DNA of 64,000 bases from Gadus chalcogrammus (taxonomy: Eukaryota; Chordata; Actinopteri; Gadiformes; Gadidae), in assembly GCF_026213295.1 (NCBI RefSeq), contig NC_079415.1:26884003-26948002 (forward strand), written 5' to 3'. Positions within the stretch are counted from its first letter, which is position 1. Every line of letters begins with the position of its first letter. Both the position numbers and the translations under genes were made by a program. Under the pieces are notes generated by a model. That model was not told the origin of the DNA, did not search any database, and saw only the letters and a list, made by a program, of their open reading frames with translations. Shown piece by piece: positions 16,992 to 32,558 of this stretch.

Positions 16992-17342
16992 TGTAACGAC
17001 CTCGCCGGTGACATAATGATGTCGAGTCATTAGTAGTTGAAGGTAGTTTTAATGAACCAAAACCAGGTCACTGAAACCCGTAACATTGTAACCAACGGCA
17101 GAAAACCGACACAAAACAAACCCCGGTTACCCCGGCAACCCCCAACACGGTCTCACTCGCGTGCAGGCCCCCACCCTCCTGTTCTTCCAAGGCCCTCCCC
17201 CAGCTGACCTAATGATTCGCCCCCACGCTGATTGACAAGAAGAACATTACAATACATACACATAGAACAACTGGCATAGCGGACAACGAAATATAATGTA
17301 ACACAAACACACAAACTATTTAACTGTCCCAGGGTCGCTACA
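16992..17342 (-). mobile_element. Solo LTR of a Ty3/gypsy-like retrotransposon
   Basis: A 351-bp block begins tgtaacgacc and ends ggtcgctaca, so the ends are short inverted repeats with TG...CA. Direct repeats GTAC lie immediately outside (16988-16991 and 17343-17346). Its TTTTAATGAAC (17047-17057) also occurs in the gypsy LTRs at 44246 and 48366; read on the minus strand this contains an ATTAAA polyadenylation-type signal. There is no internal region or second LTR, which fits LTR-LTR recombination. Confidence 0.7.
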
Positions 17343-17456
17343 GTACAAAAGTTCTAGACTCCCATGGGTTATGTTTAGACTCCCATGGGTTATGTTTAGA
17401 CTCCCAGGTGTCATAATATCTACCAGGGGTCTAGTAAACAAGAAGTCCGAAGAAGA

Positions 17457-18014
17457 CGCGTCTGAGTCCGAAATGGGTCCCGTAATCGGACTGAGTGGTG
17501 CGGTTGGGTGCCAACGTTCTGGAGGTCTTCCTGTAGCTCCTGAGTAGCGGGACAACGTCGCGTCTGAGTCCGAAATGGGTCCCGTAATCGGACTGAGTGG
17601 TGCGGTTGGGTGCCAACGTTCTGGAGGTCTTCCTGTAGCTCCAGAGTAGCGGGACAACGTCGCGTCTGAGTCCGAAATGGATCCCGTAATCGGACTGAGT
17701 GGTGCGGTTGGGTGCCAACGGTCTGGAGGTCTTCCAGTAGCTCCAGAGTAGCGGGACAACGTCGCGTCTGAGTCCGAAATGGGTCCCCTAATCGGACTGA
17801 GTGGTGCGGTTGGTTGCCAACGGTCTGGAGGTCCTGAGAATCATCCAGGGGAGCGGGACCACTTGGCTTCTGAGGCCGAATCGGGTCCCCTTGTCGGACT
17901 GAATGGTGCAGTTGGTGGCCAACAATCTGGAGGTCTTCCTGAGGCTCCAGAGGAGGGTAACTCTGTGAGTCTGAGTCCGAGATGAGTCCCCTAATCGGAC
18001 TGAATGGTGCAGTT
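17457..18014. repeat. 102-bp tandem repeat array, about 5.5 copies
   Basis: The word tctgagtccgaaatggg (or a variant) recurs at 17461, 17563, 17665, 17767, 17869 and 17970, spacings 102, 102, 102, 102 and 101. The first four units are nearly identical and the last two more diverged. Because 102 is divisible by 3, minus-strand frames stay open: one reads SRYSGATGRPPERWHPTAPL-type 34-residue repeats, and another frame is open for 208 residues. No known protein family is recognised and no start context stands out, so I treat it as a minisatellite. Confidence 0.9.
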
Positions 18015-18453
18015 TCAGTACGCCGTGGACCACTTTGGTCTGCCATCGTCAGTCGCTACGGTCGCTACTCGCTACTGTCTGCCGTGGAATCAAAACAAAC
18101 CCTCTAGTTGAGGACGCGCCTTGATGACGCGGGCCCGAATGCGCCACAAGAAGCAGACGGAAAACCTTATATATCCATGCAGCAAACAGACAGGTCTGTC
18201 GGCCAATAAGGTCATTCGGTCCGAAGAATTTTATTGGTTGAAGTTTTCACTAAATATTATGAGAGTAAAATAAATGTTTGTTTTTACTCCTGGTGGGTCT
18301 GTCTTGCATATTAGAGTGTTATTACCTTATTAATACCAATTTAACCTTATCCAAAAAAAGTGTAAAAATACAACAAAGATAAGAGTCCCTTTAAGAGGTG
18401 GCGAAGTGCCAAACATCTGCCAAAGAGGAGAAGACATCCGGCCATCACCGGGG
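18015..18453. other. Sequence after the 102-bp array, no gene seen
   Basis: Starts with 'gtcgctacggtcgctactcgctac' and becomes AT-rich. It contains 'tttattggttgaag'-type words. No coding or RNA gene recognised. Confidence 0.5.
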
Positions 18454-18892
18454 ACGAGAGAGGGGAGAGAGGAGAGAGGAGAGAGCGAGATAGAGGGAGG
18501 GAGAGAGAGAGAGACTACAGCTTGAAGACGATGATTTTTCAATACAAAGAAGAAGAAAGCGAATAAGGGGCTGAAATAAGGAAAAGAGGGCAGCCTGTAC
18601 AAAGAAGAAAGAAAGAAAGCAGACATGCTCCAATCGGGCAGGCAGAGCGAGGAGCGTTCATCAGCGAGGCCGGAGACAGACCAACGGATAGAAGAGTGAG
18701 AGGAGATGGAAATATGGGAGGAGGGAAAAAAAACGGAGAGGGTCAGGGAAGGGAGAGAGAGAAGAGGAGGGGGGAAGAGGACGGATGGAGCGATGATGGT
18801 TGAGGAAAAAGAAAACGGAAGAAAGCGAGAGCGAGAGAGCGAAAGAGAGAGAGCGAAAGAGAGAGAGAGAGAGAGGGGAAAAGGTGAGGGAG
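18454..18892. repeat. GA-rich low-complexity tract
   Basis: Runs of gagaga, gaaagaaag and gagcgagagagc on a purine-rich plus strand. Long open frames on both strands (Arg/Glu-rich and Ser/Leu/Phe-rich) follow from the composition. Confidence 0.85.
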
Positions 18893-19098
18893 ATATTCGA
18901 GGAGAGGGTTCCCCGGGGAGCACGGCAGGAAGTTATAGAGCAAACGGACAGCGGAGGAGGAAGTGGCATCCTGACCCACCGGGACCCCTGGGGTCAGCCA
19001 TCTTGGAGGCTGTCAAAACAAACGTCGACCCCCCCAGCTGGTTGCAAACAGTCAGCAAGATTCAGCCGACCTATAGCATTTATTTATATGGGGGAAGG

Positions 19099-19099
<1 letters not shown>

Positions 19100-19168
<69 letters not shown>
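19100..19168. repeat. (CA)n microsatellite
   Basis: Pure array of about 34 CA units. Confidence 0.97.
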
Positions 19169-19670
19169 CAAAAAATCACTTCGAAATAAGTGAGTTTATA
19201 GATATTTCCCCCAAAATAATTTGGCGCGGACTATTCAAAAGCCGCCCGTCATCTGAGTGCAACAGCGCTCACAGCTGTAGAGATGCGAACGATGACCGCG
19301 CCTCACAGGGGTGTAGCCACCATTTCAGAAGTGAGGGGGACAAATTGTTCAGAGATCTATTGAGTGATTTATCATCCTCTTGCATTCAGTTGCACCTCTC
19401 CTTAGTGGCTAAAGAACCACATAACCACAAACAGCACAGCACCAGGGGACCGACTTTAGTTCTTTAAAATGATATCTATCAAAATCTAAAGTCAAATTCC
19501 AAAATCTAGCTGCCAAACTCTGGTCGAGTTGACACACGCCTCACCGCCATCACTTCCACATTAACCAGCGAGGCTGCTCAGGAGAAGCAAGGAAGTCTGC
19601 TCAGGCATTTACGGCCATTAAGGAAGCACACGGCACCCATTCAATTAACACTATTAACCTGCAGAGAGAA

Positions 19671-19730
19671 AGAGTGAGAGCGAGCCAGAGAGAGAGAGAG
19701 AGAGAGTGAGAGCGAGCGAGCGAGCGAGCG

Positions 19731-19777
<47 letters not shown>
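19671..19777. repeat. (GA)n/(GAGC)n microsatellite
   Basis: agagagag units around a block of cgagcgagcgag, then pure GA to 19777. Confidence 0.92.
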
Positions 19778-19779
<2 letters not shown>

Positions 19780-20439
19780 ACTCTAGGAAAAGGTGCATAA
19801 TGGATGCTGCATGAGGGGTGCTGAAATTGATACATGGGAGAGTGTAGGAAATGAGAAAGAAAGAGCGACAGGCAGGCTGGAGATAGGGAGAAAGGAAATG
19901 TAGAGATGATGGAGAATATATCAAAGTCAATGTGCATAGCGGGCCTAAATGAGGGGCGGGGTTTCCCAGCCCAGCTTAATGGAGTGCATGCTGTTGTCGT
20001 TGGGCTGTCATTAGACGGTTCAGAGAACGCCGGGTGGGGAAAATGTGGTCCAAAGAGGGTCATGTTTGGTGTAAGCCAATAGCAGTGTCCGGGCTAAAAG
20101 CAACTCAACCTCCATCGGATGATGCCCTTTTAAGTTCAAGTGCCGATGTGATACACGTGTTGACCAACAGATAGTTTGGAAAAAAACAAATGTAATTGTG
20201 ACTCATTTGCATTTGAGTTTGGTCCACAGAAGACGTCAATGTGGTGCATGTGGACGGGAGTGCTGAACCGCAAAGGACTAGGGAAGGTGCGCAATTAAAC
20301 TTGTAGGAAGGAACGAATCGTATTGTAACACCAGACTGAGCTCTGAGCTGCAGTCGTTTTCACCTCAGTGACTGGAAACCAATCTTCTCTGTGTAATATA
20401 TGTGTGTTTGTGTGCCCTTGTCAGGATTGGATAGTAGAT
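19778..20439. other. Presumed nck2 intron, no gene seen
   Basis: Unique-looking intron sequence without a recognisable coding or RNA gene. Confidence 0.5.
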
Positions 20440-20632
20440 CTAAAGAGAGAAAGAGAGAGAGCAAGATAGAGCAAGAGAGAGACAGAAAGAGAGAGAGAGA
20501 CGGAGAAAGAGAGAGAGAAACAGAGACAGAGAGAGACAGAAAGAGAGAGAGACAGAATAAGAGAGAGACAGAATAAGAGAGAGACATAGACGGAATGATG
20601 GAGAGAGAGAAAGACAGAGAGAAACAGAAACA
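20440..20632. repeat. GA-rich tract with GACA units
   Basis: Imperfect agagagacagaaagagag units. Open frames opposite are Ser/Leu-rich artefacts. Confidence 0.88.
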
Positions 20633-20649
20633 GAGGGCCCTCATGTCCA

Positions 20650-23256
<2,607 letters not shown>

Positions 23257-24948
23257 TAGCTTCTTTCTTTGTGTGCCCATGTCTGTATGTGCCAATATTG
23301 AGGTAAGCACGTGTACCAGATGGAAAGAGGAATGGAAGATGAAGGCTGTTTCTTCAAAGTATTCAAAGTATCATGTATTCAGTTCTTAAACATTTCTCCA
23401 TGACCCATCTGATTATCTGGCCCAAACACGCCTTGTGGTTCAGTGTTTGCCCTCAGCTGTATTCCAGCGGTGCCGAGTTGTATCTGATGAGCGCGTGCAC
23501 ACAGTGCAGATATGCAGTCTCAAAGAGGTGTCAGAGGGGTCAGTGTACAAGTGGCTACTCTGAGCCCATTTGTTTGCTGCAGAAATTGTCTAACAATACA
23601 ACATAACAATGTGACGAGGCAATGTGACTCGAGTCACATTTTTTGCTGTTAACGTTCGCGCATAAACAGTTCAGTCTGCGATTTACAGCCATCCTGCCAT
23701 CCTACCCACACAACATCCAATTATCCCGGCATGGCGAACAGTGAAGCAGTCCGCAGATGACTTTGAAACTTTGGAGGACTTTCGTTTCTCGTATTATAAC
23801 CAAACCAAACACTTCACTTCTATGAGGATGGTTTACAATCCGTGCTCACAGCTCTCGACCGACATCGAGTTCAGTGAGTGCTCACGGAAGCGGTAGTCCT
23901 TGGGTTCGGGGAAATGTGTTTCAGCGAGCAGGGAAAACATTCAGGTTCAGAATCGTAATGGAAATATTCGACATTCAGGACCACTTCCATCCACCCACAG
24001 CGAGTAATCACTAAAGGTGTTGAGTGTGAGACGGAACAAACTGCCAATTAAGGCATGTTAAACCTGCACAAGGACCCTGAAATGGTTATTATATCCGAGG
24101 ACAACAATAAAATCACTTAGTTTGGGCACCCAAAACTAAGTGAAAGTAGCGAAAAAAGCTTTCACCATATAGTCGTTGAAACCTCTGTGATATCATCTAC
24201 CTAGCTAGGCAGAGAGAACATCAGTACGTGACGTGGGAGCCCCTGGGGTATATGTTGCACTGCCAATGTTATTTACGACCAAAGACATAAAAAAAAAGGG
24301 GGGGAAAAGACAACATGGCCCAGACGGCTTACATGTGTAGTGAGCAGCTAGCCATCGAGGACACTTAACCTTGGGCCTGCCATGTTCACAACACCCCCGC
24401 ACTCATATACTGTGCAACTACTGTATCCTAGGCTTACTACCATGTCTTTCTGTTATGAATTCGGTTTAGAAAGCGACACTATGGTTTCAAAAGCGACAGT
24501 CTGATTTAAAAGGCAAGCATTCATGTCCCTTGTCCACCTCAGAGCTTGGAAACCAACATTTAAAATTAACAAAAAAAACGTATAAATAAAGTTTTGTTTT
24601 ATGGAGGGGCTTTAACGGAAAACACTCAACATTGCTTAACCTGTGAATTATTAAAAGGGCCATTGGCAACCCACCCAATATAACAGCAGATAGAACCGTG
24701 TTTAAGAAGCATGCGGGTGACATAGCAAATATATCACTTTCCCTCGCAGGGTTAGGAGTCTCCTGCTGTTCTTCAAGTGCATCTGCAGTGGAAGGTCACT
24801 CAGAGCCTCAGAGGAACCGGCTGGAACACAAACAGATGGCCTCAGGGTGCCTCCACACACACACCTGGATAATGGCTGAACTTAAGTGTGTGTGCTGTTC
24901 ATTGAATTCATGGTCCAATAATCTCAAAAACTGAGACGCCAGAATCAC
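23257..24948. other. Presumed nck2 intron, no gene seen
   Basis: No coding exon, RNA gene or defined repeat recognised, apart from a short A/G run near 24290-24305. Confidence 0.5.
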
Positions 24949-25157
<209 letters not shown>

Positions 25158-25507
25158 TTACCTCAGAGCAAGCAGAGGTATACAGTATACTGTATTGAGG
25201 ATCAATCTCTGCAAGGCATACAAGGTCACATTTAGTCTTCCTACTATTGAAAGAGATCCAGTCCAAATCGATCCCCTGACCAACTGGTCAGAGGGGCGGG
25301 GGGGGGAGGCTGGCTAGAAAGGTCAGGTGACAGCAGCTAGATGTTTCCCATTCCCTGTACCCTGGGATTGCCTTCTTTCTCCAGTCTAACTAGGCCACCC
25401 GAGATCCCACTGCAAGGATGGAGCCTGCTCAAAGGAAACCCATACCTTTTGTGGGAGGAATATCGACAGGACACACAGAGCCACTCACACACACACACAC
25501 ATACACT

Positions 25508-25672
25508 AGGGCTGCTCGATTATGGGAAAAATCATAATCACGACTGTTTCGGTCAATATTGAAAACATGATTATTCAAACGATTACTTTTTGAGTTTGAA
25601 AACATGTTGTATTTATTCAGCGCGTTTCTCCCAAAAAAAACGTTGTAACTGAGTACTTTGAAATTGAAACCC
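25508..25672 (+). repeat. 5' part of a hAT-like element, truncated by a (CA)n array
   Basis: gggctgctcgattatggg and the next ~150 bases match the left end of the element at 26451. The words shared include 'aaaatcataatcacga', 'gagtttgaaaacatg', 'tgtatttattcagc' and 'aacgttgtaactgag'. Similarity stops where the C run and CA array begin. Confidence 0.8.
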
Positions 25673-25674
25673 CC

Positions 25675-26442
<768 letters not shown>

Positions 26443-26772
26443 GTTAGCATTAGGGCTGCACGATTATGGAAAAAATCATAATCACGATTATTTTGGTCGA
26501 TATTGAAATCACGATTATTTAAACGCTTATTTTTGAGTTTGAAAACATGATGTATTTATTCAGCATGTCTCTCCCAAAGAAAACGTTGTAACTGAGAAAT
26601 TTGAAATTCCACCTTAAAGATCCCATGCCATTCTATTTTATGATGCTTTAATATAGGTATTAGTGGGCCACGAACACAGTATTCAAAGACGTCCCCGAAA
26701 TTCAGCTGTGGTGCAGAGTTACAGTCACTCCGAAACAGTCGCACATTGAGCTTCCCCCAAACGCGCTGTTTC

Positions 26773-27150
26773 GGTGGGCGTGTCGAGGCAGGTCAAGGAG
26801 GGGGGTGGGGGTGGGGCCCTGAGCAGCTTGTAGCCACTACCATGCGCTCTGTATACGGTGGGCGTGTCAAGGCAGGTCAAGGAGGGGGGTGGGGGTGTGG
26901 CCCTGAGCAGCTTGTAGCCACTGACAGTACCATGCGCTCTGTTTACGGTGGATGTATCGCAATGGCTCGTAGAAACCCATATTATACATAGATATCTATA
27001 TCATATAATATATAATATTATCACCTGGCCCTGAGCAGCTTGTAGCCACGGTACCATGCGCTCTGTTTACGGTGGATGTATCGCAATGGCTCTTAGAGAC
27101 CCATATTATACATAGATATCTATATCATATAATATATAATATATATTATC
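26773..27150 (+). repeat. Imperfect tandem duplications inside the TTAA element
   Basis: 'ggtgggcgtgtcaaggcagg' through 'ccatgcgctctgt' occurs twice (from about 26773 and 26858). The unit from 'ggccctgagcagcttgtagc' through 'atagatatctatatcatat' then recurs from about 27024. Confidence 0.85.
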
Positions 27151-27189
27151 ACGGCCAAAAGCTGTGTGAGCCTCCAGACGATAGGTTAT

Positions 27190-28110
27190 TATGAATCTCA
27201 AACGACCGCGTCTACTTCAGATTGATGTGGAAGTGGAAGAACCAGAGACGTCGGAGAACCCGACGAAGTCCTTTGTGATTCATTATATCGTCTGGACGCG
27301 CACACAGCTTTTGGCCGTGATGTATTATTTGATATAGATATCTATGTATTATATGATATTATTTAGATATAGAGCAGAGCTCCAGGTCTGTAACGCAAGT
27401 GTTGTACACTTCCTTGTTATTTGGATAACCGTTCTGCTGTTGGTGTTATGGCATAACGCGTCGGACTCTCGTCTCTGGTATTTCTACAACGAGACTCGTA
27501 TTGGGGGTTATCTCAGCCATGGTAGGCTCCCTGAAGTAGGCTACATGAACCACGACATGGAGGAGAAAGGGATTGTTGGCCTGCGAATGTATCCCGCTTG
27601 AGCCCTGCTTCCCGCCGCCTCGGCAGCGGTCAGCGCTAATCACCGCATCCTGAAGCCGAGGCGGTGGTCCATAGGCTCCGGCGGGAGACGACCGCGGTCA
27701 ACAATCCCTTTCTGCTCCATGTCGTGGTTCATGACTTCAGGGAGTCAAAGCCAAAGTTCCTTTCCCCCAATTCATTCTCAACCATGGCTGAGATAACCCC
27801 CACTACGGGTCTAGTTGTAGAAATACCATAGACGAGAGTCCGACGTGTTATGCCATCACACCAACAGCAGAACGGTTATCCAAATAACAAGGAAGTGTAC
27901 AACACTTGCGTTACAGTCCTGGAGCTCTATATCTAAATAATATCATATAATACATAGATATCTATATCAAATAATACATATTATCACGGCCAAAATCTGT
28001 GTGCACGTCCAGCCGATATAATGAATCACAAAGGACTTCGTCGGGTTCTCCGACGTCTCTGGTAATTCCACTTCCACATCAATCTGTAGTAGACAGAACC
28101 GCGCGCTGCC
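27190..28110. repeat. Large imperfect palindrome centred near 27650
   Basis: Sequence read rightwards from about 27230 ('gagacgtcggagaacccga', 'cacacagcttttggccgtga', 'agcagaacggttatccaaat' complement, 'caacaatccctttctgctcc' complement) is repeated in reverse complement from about 28070 back to 27700. Arms are about 380-400 bp. The centre is GC-rich (ccgcctcggcagcgg). Confidence 0.85.
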
Positions 28111-28762
28111 TGCTGCCTGCTGCCGGCGCAAGGCACCACCGCCCGTCTGCCCGCTGCCGGGCGGTGGTGCCTCGCGCCGCGGCAACCGGTGGCAGGCAGC
28201 ATGTCGCAGTTCATGTACTTCGATGTCGTTCTGCCATTGCATTCAAAATTCTGTAACTAGCCTGTTACTACGAACTAAGCAACTACCATACACGTATTAG
28301 CATTTAGCACTAGCTCAATCACGACTCCTTCAGAATTCTTGTGGGTGGTTACGAACCAACCAAGTGGGCAGGGCCATGAATAATAGTTTGACAACGCTAC
28401 GTCACAGTGTCACCTTATCCAGATCGGCTCATTTCTTCTGCCTTTTTCCTTTCAATGCCTATTGCATTCAGCAGACAAACTGCATAGATTTCAAACTTAC
28501 CACAGCTCACAAACTTATTCAGACCTATGTTATTTAACAAACAACTGGAAAAATGTGATTTTAATGGCATGGGCTCTTTAAAAAAAAACAGAAAATGGTC
28601 AAAAAGAAAATGTTCCAATCGAAAATAATATACAGATATATCCAGCTGTTTTGCCCTTTCTATAAAACATTAAAAAAAAAAACTTGATTATGTTAGTTGT
28701 GTGATCGTTTGACGCTAAAATCGAAATCGCGATCAAAATTCGATTAATTGCCCAGTTAGCAT

Positions 28763-29516
28763 CGCAACACGCTTATGAAGGTAAAAGAGGGTACTGAAAG
28801 GCAGAGATTGTCCCTTGCTTGAGACACCAAGAGCTCGAGGCTGGCTTCAACCCCGACAGCAGACTGACCGTGACACCACACAAAACAAGAGTGTGGCGCT
28901 ATAAGTTAAGAGGAAACCATAGGTTAATATAAGCAGTGATAATAGTGATATAGTGATATAATAGCATCTACATTAAGGCCGGATGGACAACTGTTTTCCA
29001 TGTCTTTCAAGATTTGCATGGAAGTATGTGGTCTAGCTTTCTGTTTTGATTTGGGCAATATTATTCTACAGTAGTGTTATGTGAATGAAGAAAAATACAA
29101 CGGCACATTATGGGCTGTCACAGTTAAATTGTATCATCTATCCCTGAGTGTCCCTGGTGTTTTGCTGTGGAGACCTCAGGCTCAAAGCCAATATGAAGTT
29201 TGCCAGGAATGATTGAATCCATTCATTCAATCACTCATTCAGAACATTCAGCAGTTTCAAAAAGGTTTCATGTCTGAGGCTTCATGTCTGAAGATGAAGA
29301 AAAGTCCAAACTTACACTGAAATTGATTTGATTCAGAATTTATGCAGTATTTAGTCCACACATTCAAAAGCACTGGTCTCTGCCGACTCTGCATTGAGGT
29401 AGTTTGCAGAGCTTATTATTCATTTGTTGATTGATTTAACTTGTTTTAAGACGTTAATTGATTGATTTTGTTAAGATGTGTTGAAACATATTCCGTACTA
29501 CATTTATTGCTAACGT
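28763..29516. other. Presumed nck2 intron, no gene seen
   Basis: Unique-looking AT-rich sequence between the hAT-like element and the repeat starting at 29517. Confidence 0.5.
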
Positions 29517-29600
29517 CAGTGTTTCCCCCAGCACTGTGTTGTTAAGGCGGCCGCCTTAACAACAATAGGGCCCCGCCCTGACTACCAATGTATATAAAAA
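29517..29600. repeat. End of a dispersed element with a perfect 28-bp palindrome
   Basis: Starts cagtgtttcccccagcac, a hAT-style end. It holds the palindrome tgttgttaaggcgg / ccgccttaacaaca at 29537-29564, whose centre is a GCGGCCGC word. The other end was not found. Confidence 0.6.
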
Positions 29601-30365
29601 TAAAAAGGTTTTTTTTTGTTTTTTTTAAATTATTATGCATTAACAAAGTAGAAAACTCTCATAGGGAAAGAAAACATACTTCAGGTGTAAAAAATAAAGA
29701 TCAATAATGCATCGGTAATACTGTTCACAACAATGGTCGTGCCATAAAGCTTTTTGAATTGAATTGAAACAGAGGTAATTCAGAGGAAGTGCAGGAGTCT
29801 TTGCTGAAGGAGATTAAGAAAACCTTTTTGTGTTCTTCATGCCAGACTACCTGCTGCTCTCACATTGGTTTAAGGAAAAAGCCATTCGATATTGAGGGAA
29901 GCATGCAGAGAACAGTGACACCGAATTTGATCACAGGTAGCTGTTTACCATTCTGCTGTGTCAGTTTAGCTTCTACGGCAGAGGGAATCAAACTAGCATA
30001 CCTTCAGGTTGCTAGTGGTTGAAATGAAAAGTCGATTAACAGAAGATTTATTGCTAATTATTTTGATGAGTCATAAAATAAAAAACTTTCAATAAAAAAA
30101 CAGTGTTCTGACAAAATCGAAACAAATAATATTGTTGTTTATGTTGTTTGAGCCAGACAAAAGGCATTTGAAATAAATCCATAGTGGATGGGAGAAGTGG
30201 ACTTGTGGACATGAGGTGTTGAGCAGAATAAGCAGAATTCACAGGCTCGAACATATGGATCAGAATGGAAAGGGATAGCCTTTATCTGACTTTGCTTTGT
30301 AAGTAAAAAAGTTTTCTGGTCTGTTTTCTGTCTGCGTGTGTCTTGGATGCAAACGGTGCATCCCT
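29601..30365. other. AT-rich intron sequence, no gene seen
   Basis: No coding or RNA gene recognised; homopolymer T and A runs near 29608 and 30090. Confidence 0.5.
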
Positions 30366-30379
30366 TTATATATAATATG

Positions 30380-30411
<32 letters not shown>

Positions 30412-30415
30412 ATAT
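30366..30415. repeat. (AT)n microsatellite
   Basis: tatatata array with a few A interruptions. Confidence 0.9.
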
Positions 30416-31038
30416 GGACTGCGTCATGCTGGAAGCAACAAGGCAAAGCAATAGTATCTAACACTCCCTGTTAATAACACACAGTACCACCTGGAAATCT
30501 GTTCAATATTTAATGGCTGAATTTACCACAACCTATGATAAAAATATGAATTTGTGTCACCTTCAGCCTCCAATATTTCCAGATCCTGCTGCCATTAGGA
30601 AAAAGACATAAAAGTTAACTAGGTAAAACCTTGAAGTGAAAGTATTCATGATGTCACATTTACGATATGCGGTTGCCTCATTGCACATGGGAATTATCCC
30701 TAATGCATAATGTATCAGATATTTAATTCACGCACAACTGGTAGTTTCAGCCAAGCGAAGACTTCCTTCAAATTTTCCTGGAAGGAATTACAGGATTTTC
30801 AATCTCTGCTAAATCTATGAGGCTATAGTTGAAGTGCATTGCAAAGAAGATTTACCTAAATAAAAAAATGATTTTGGGAAATTGTGGCTTTGAAGGTAAG
30901 AAAAACATTTAAAAGTTGCTATGTTCAATATTGAAAACCAGGTGTAAATAAAAAAAAATTAAAACGACTACATGTAAGACTCTTACATGCATAAATAGTC
31001 AAATGGTCAATATAACTAGAAAAATGAAACCTTCCCCA

Positions 31039-31068
31039 ACTCTCTCCGTTACGTAGAACGGAGAGAGT
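31039..31068. repeat. Perfect 12-bp stem, 6-nt loop inverted repeat
   Basis: actctctccgtt, then acgtag, then aacggagagagt. There is no T run after it, and it lies in presumed intron, so no terminator or RNA gene is claimed. Confidence 0.7.
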
Positions 31069-31207
31069 CAGCCTGTTGGCTGATTCAACTATATATTGGA
31101 CTGTGAAGGAGAAAGGAAGCAGTCTCTGCACGTATGATGGCTATAATGTATGTATTTACAGAACATTCGAAGGCCGAAACGTCATCCAAATAATACATTT
31201 GAGCCAG

Positions 31208-31209
<2 letters not shown>

Positions 31210-31293
<84 letters not shown>

Positions 31294-31316
31294 AGTGTGT
31301 GTGTGTGTGTGTGAGA

Positions 31317-31347
<31 letters not shown>

Positions 31348-31374
31348 TGTGTGTCTGCGTGTGTGTGTGTGTGT
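31210..31374. repeat. (GT)n microsatellite with interruptions
   Basis: GT array broken by single A, G or C substitutions (tatg, gagt, gggt, tctgcg). Confidence 0.96.
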
Positions 31375-32558
31375 TTTGCTGGCTTGTGAAGAAAGCGTCC
31401 CCGGAAGACACACCCAGGTAAAGATGTATAGGTGTTTGTTGACTCACAGACACCATATGGGTACTGTCAAATTATTCTTATTTATTCTCCATCCCACCCT
31501 GGGAACATTCAGTTATGGCTCTGTTCCTGGTGTGGAAGGGGGGGGGGGGGATGATAGGCAGGTGCAGCGTTGGAATGCTGTGTTGATGTCCAGAAGGATC
31601 TGATCTCCCCCTGACACCTGTGCAGCGCATGATTCACAACATCTCAATCACACCCATGGTAGGGGACCTTATTTAGAGTGAATACCCAATGTGTGGTCTG
31701 ATATTTAGGAGTATAATAGACTCTGAACTATGAATAATACTAATAATACACTCTGAAATATTTGTGTTATCTTTTAAAGAAAATCATTACAGATATGAAT
31801 CTGATAGACATTCACTGTTTTGTTGTCTTTAGGAAAATGGGGATTCAGAGTTAGACACCAGGGAAAGAGAAACAATAAGGCTTTGTCATCCCCATATGAT
31901 AATATCTAAAATCCTCAAGGCAATATCTACTTATGCTTGTTACACAATGTGGGCTACATTAGCCAGCACTTCACACACACTACGAGCAGAAGGCAACGTG
32001 CATGCTGATTGCACTGGTGTCATTTCAGAGGACAAACATAGCTTTCACAACAACAAGACAAAGCACTTGCGTAGGAATACTCTGGACCTCTGCTAGTTAA
32101 TGCAATCCAGCCAATGTAGGTCTGTTGTTAATATGCTAGGGTTTATAGCAAATAAACTGCTTGTAGCAGCATTGTTATCAATGGGCATCAAATGTATTGC
32201 GTGTTTCTTCTGACATGAGCACCGCACTCACAATTATTTTCATGTGCATGTCAGGAATAGAGCCTTGACATCATGGGTCTCGGTTTTACGTTCTCAAATC
32301 GGCCTGATTCAAAGAGTCATGTCAATGTTCCAACCTTTTTGCAGAAACTGAGATTTTGCGATAGACATTCCCAACACGCATGTGAAGCAGTTGGCTCTTA
32401 TTTTTTAAACTAGCTGAGTCTGAAGGTTCTCCTTAAAAATTGGTTCCTGTGTGGGTGGGGCCGGGCCAAGCATGGGGGCCTCAGAACAGTGAAGGCCCCA
32501 GGTGTAGACCCTTTGCTCTTGTTGAATTGAGTACTAACCTTAAAGGGTAACCCTGGGT
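31375..32558. other. Presumed nck2 intron, no gene seen
   Basis: No recognised gene. A G run lies at 31541-31550. Confidence 0.5.

Larger units (their letters stand above)
26618..28577. mobile_element. TTAA-flanked non-autonomous element nested in the hAT-like copy
   Basis: TTAA lies at both borders (26614-26617, 28578-28581). The left end is agatcccatgccatt; the right end, inverted, is agagcccatgccatt, 13 of 15 identical. The body holds a duplicated GC-rich unit (26773-27150) and a large palindrome (27190-28110). A second copy of the left end is at 10053. TTAA flanks fit a piggyBac-type element; there is no transposase frame. Confidence 0.8.
26451..28754. mobile_element. hAT-like element with 8-bp target duplication, containing a nested TTAA element
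   Basis: GTTAGCAT occurs at 26443-26450 and at 28755-28762, exactly outside tagggctgcacgatt at the left and aattaattgccca at the right. The ends are imperfect inverted repeats (tagggctgcacgatta against tgggcaattaatcg). Outer arms are 26451-26613 and 28582-28754; everything between is a second element. No transposase frame is present in the arms. Confidence 0.85.

Noticed and set aside
18330..19467. Frames of 130-250 residues rich in Arg/Glu or Ser/Leu/Phe
   Set aside because: They lie in GA-rich low-complexity DNA and one runs through a CA array; no domain or splice structure.
31039..31068. Hairpin as a terminator or microRNA
   Set aside because: The stem is only 12 bp, there is no T run, and the context is intronic.
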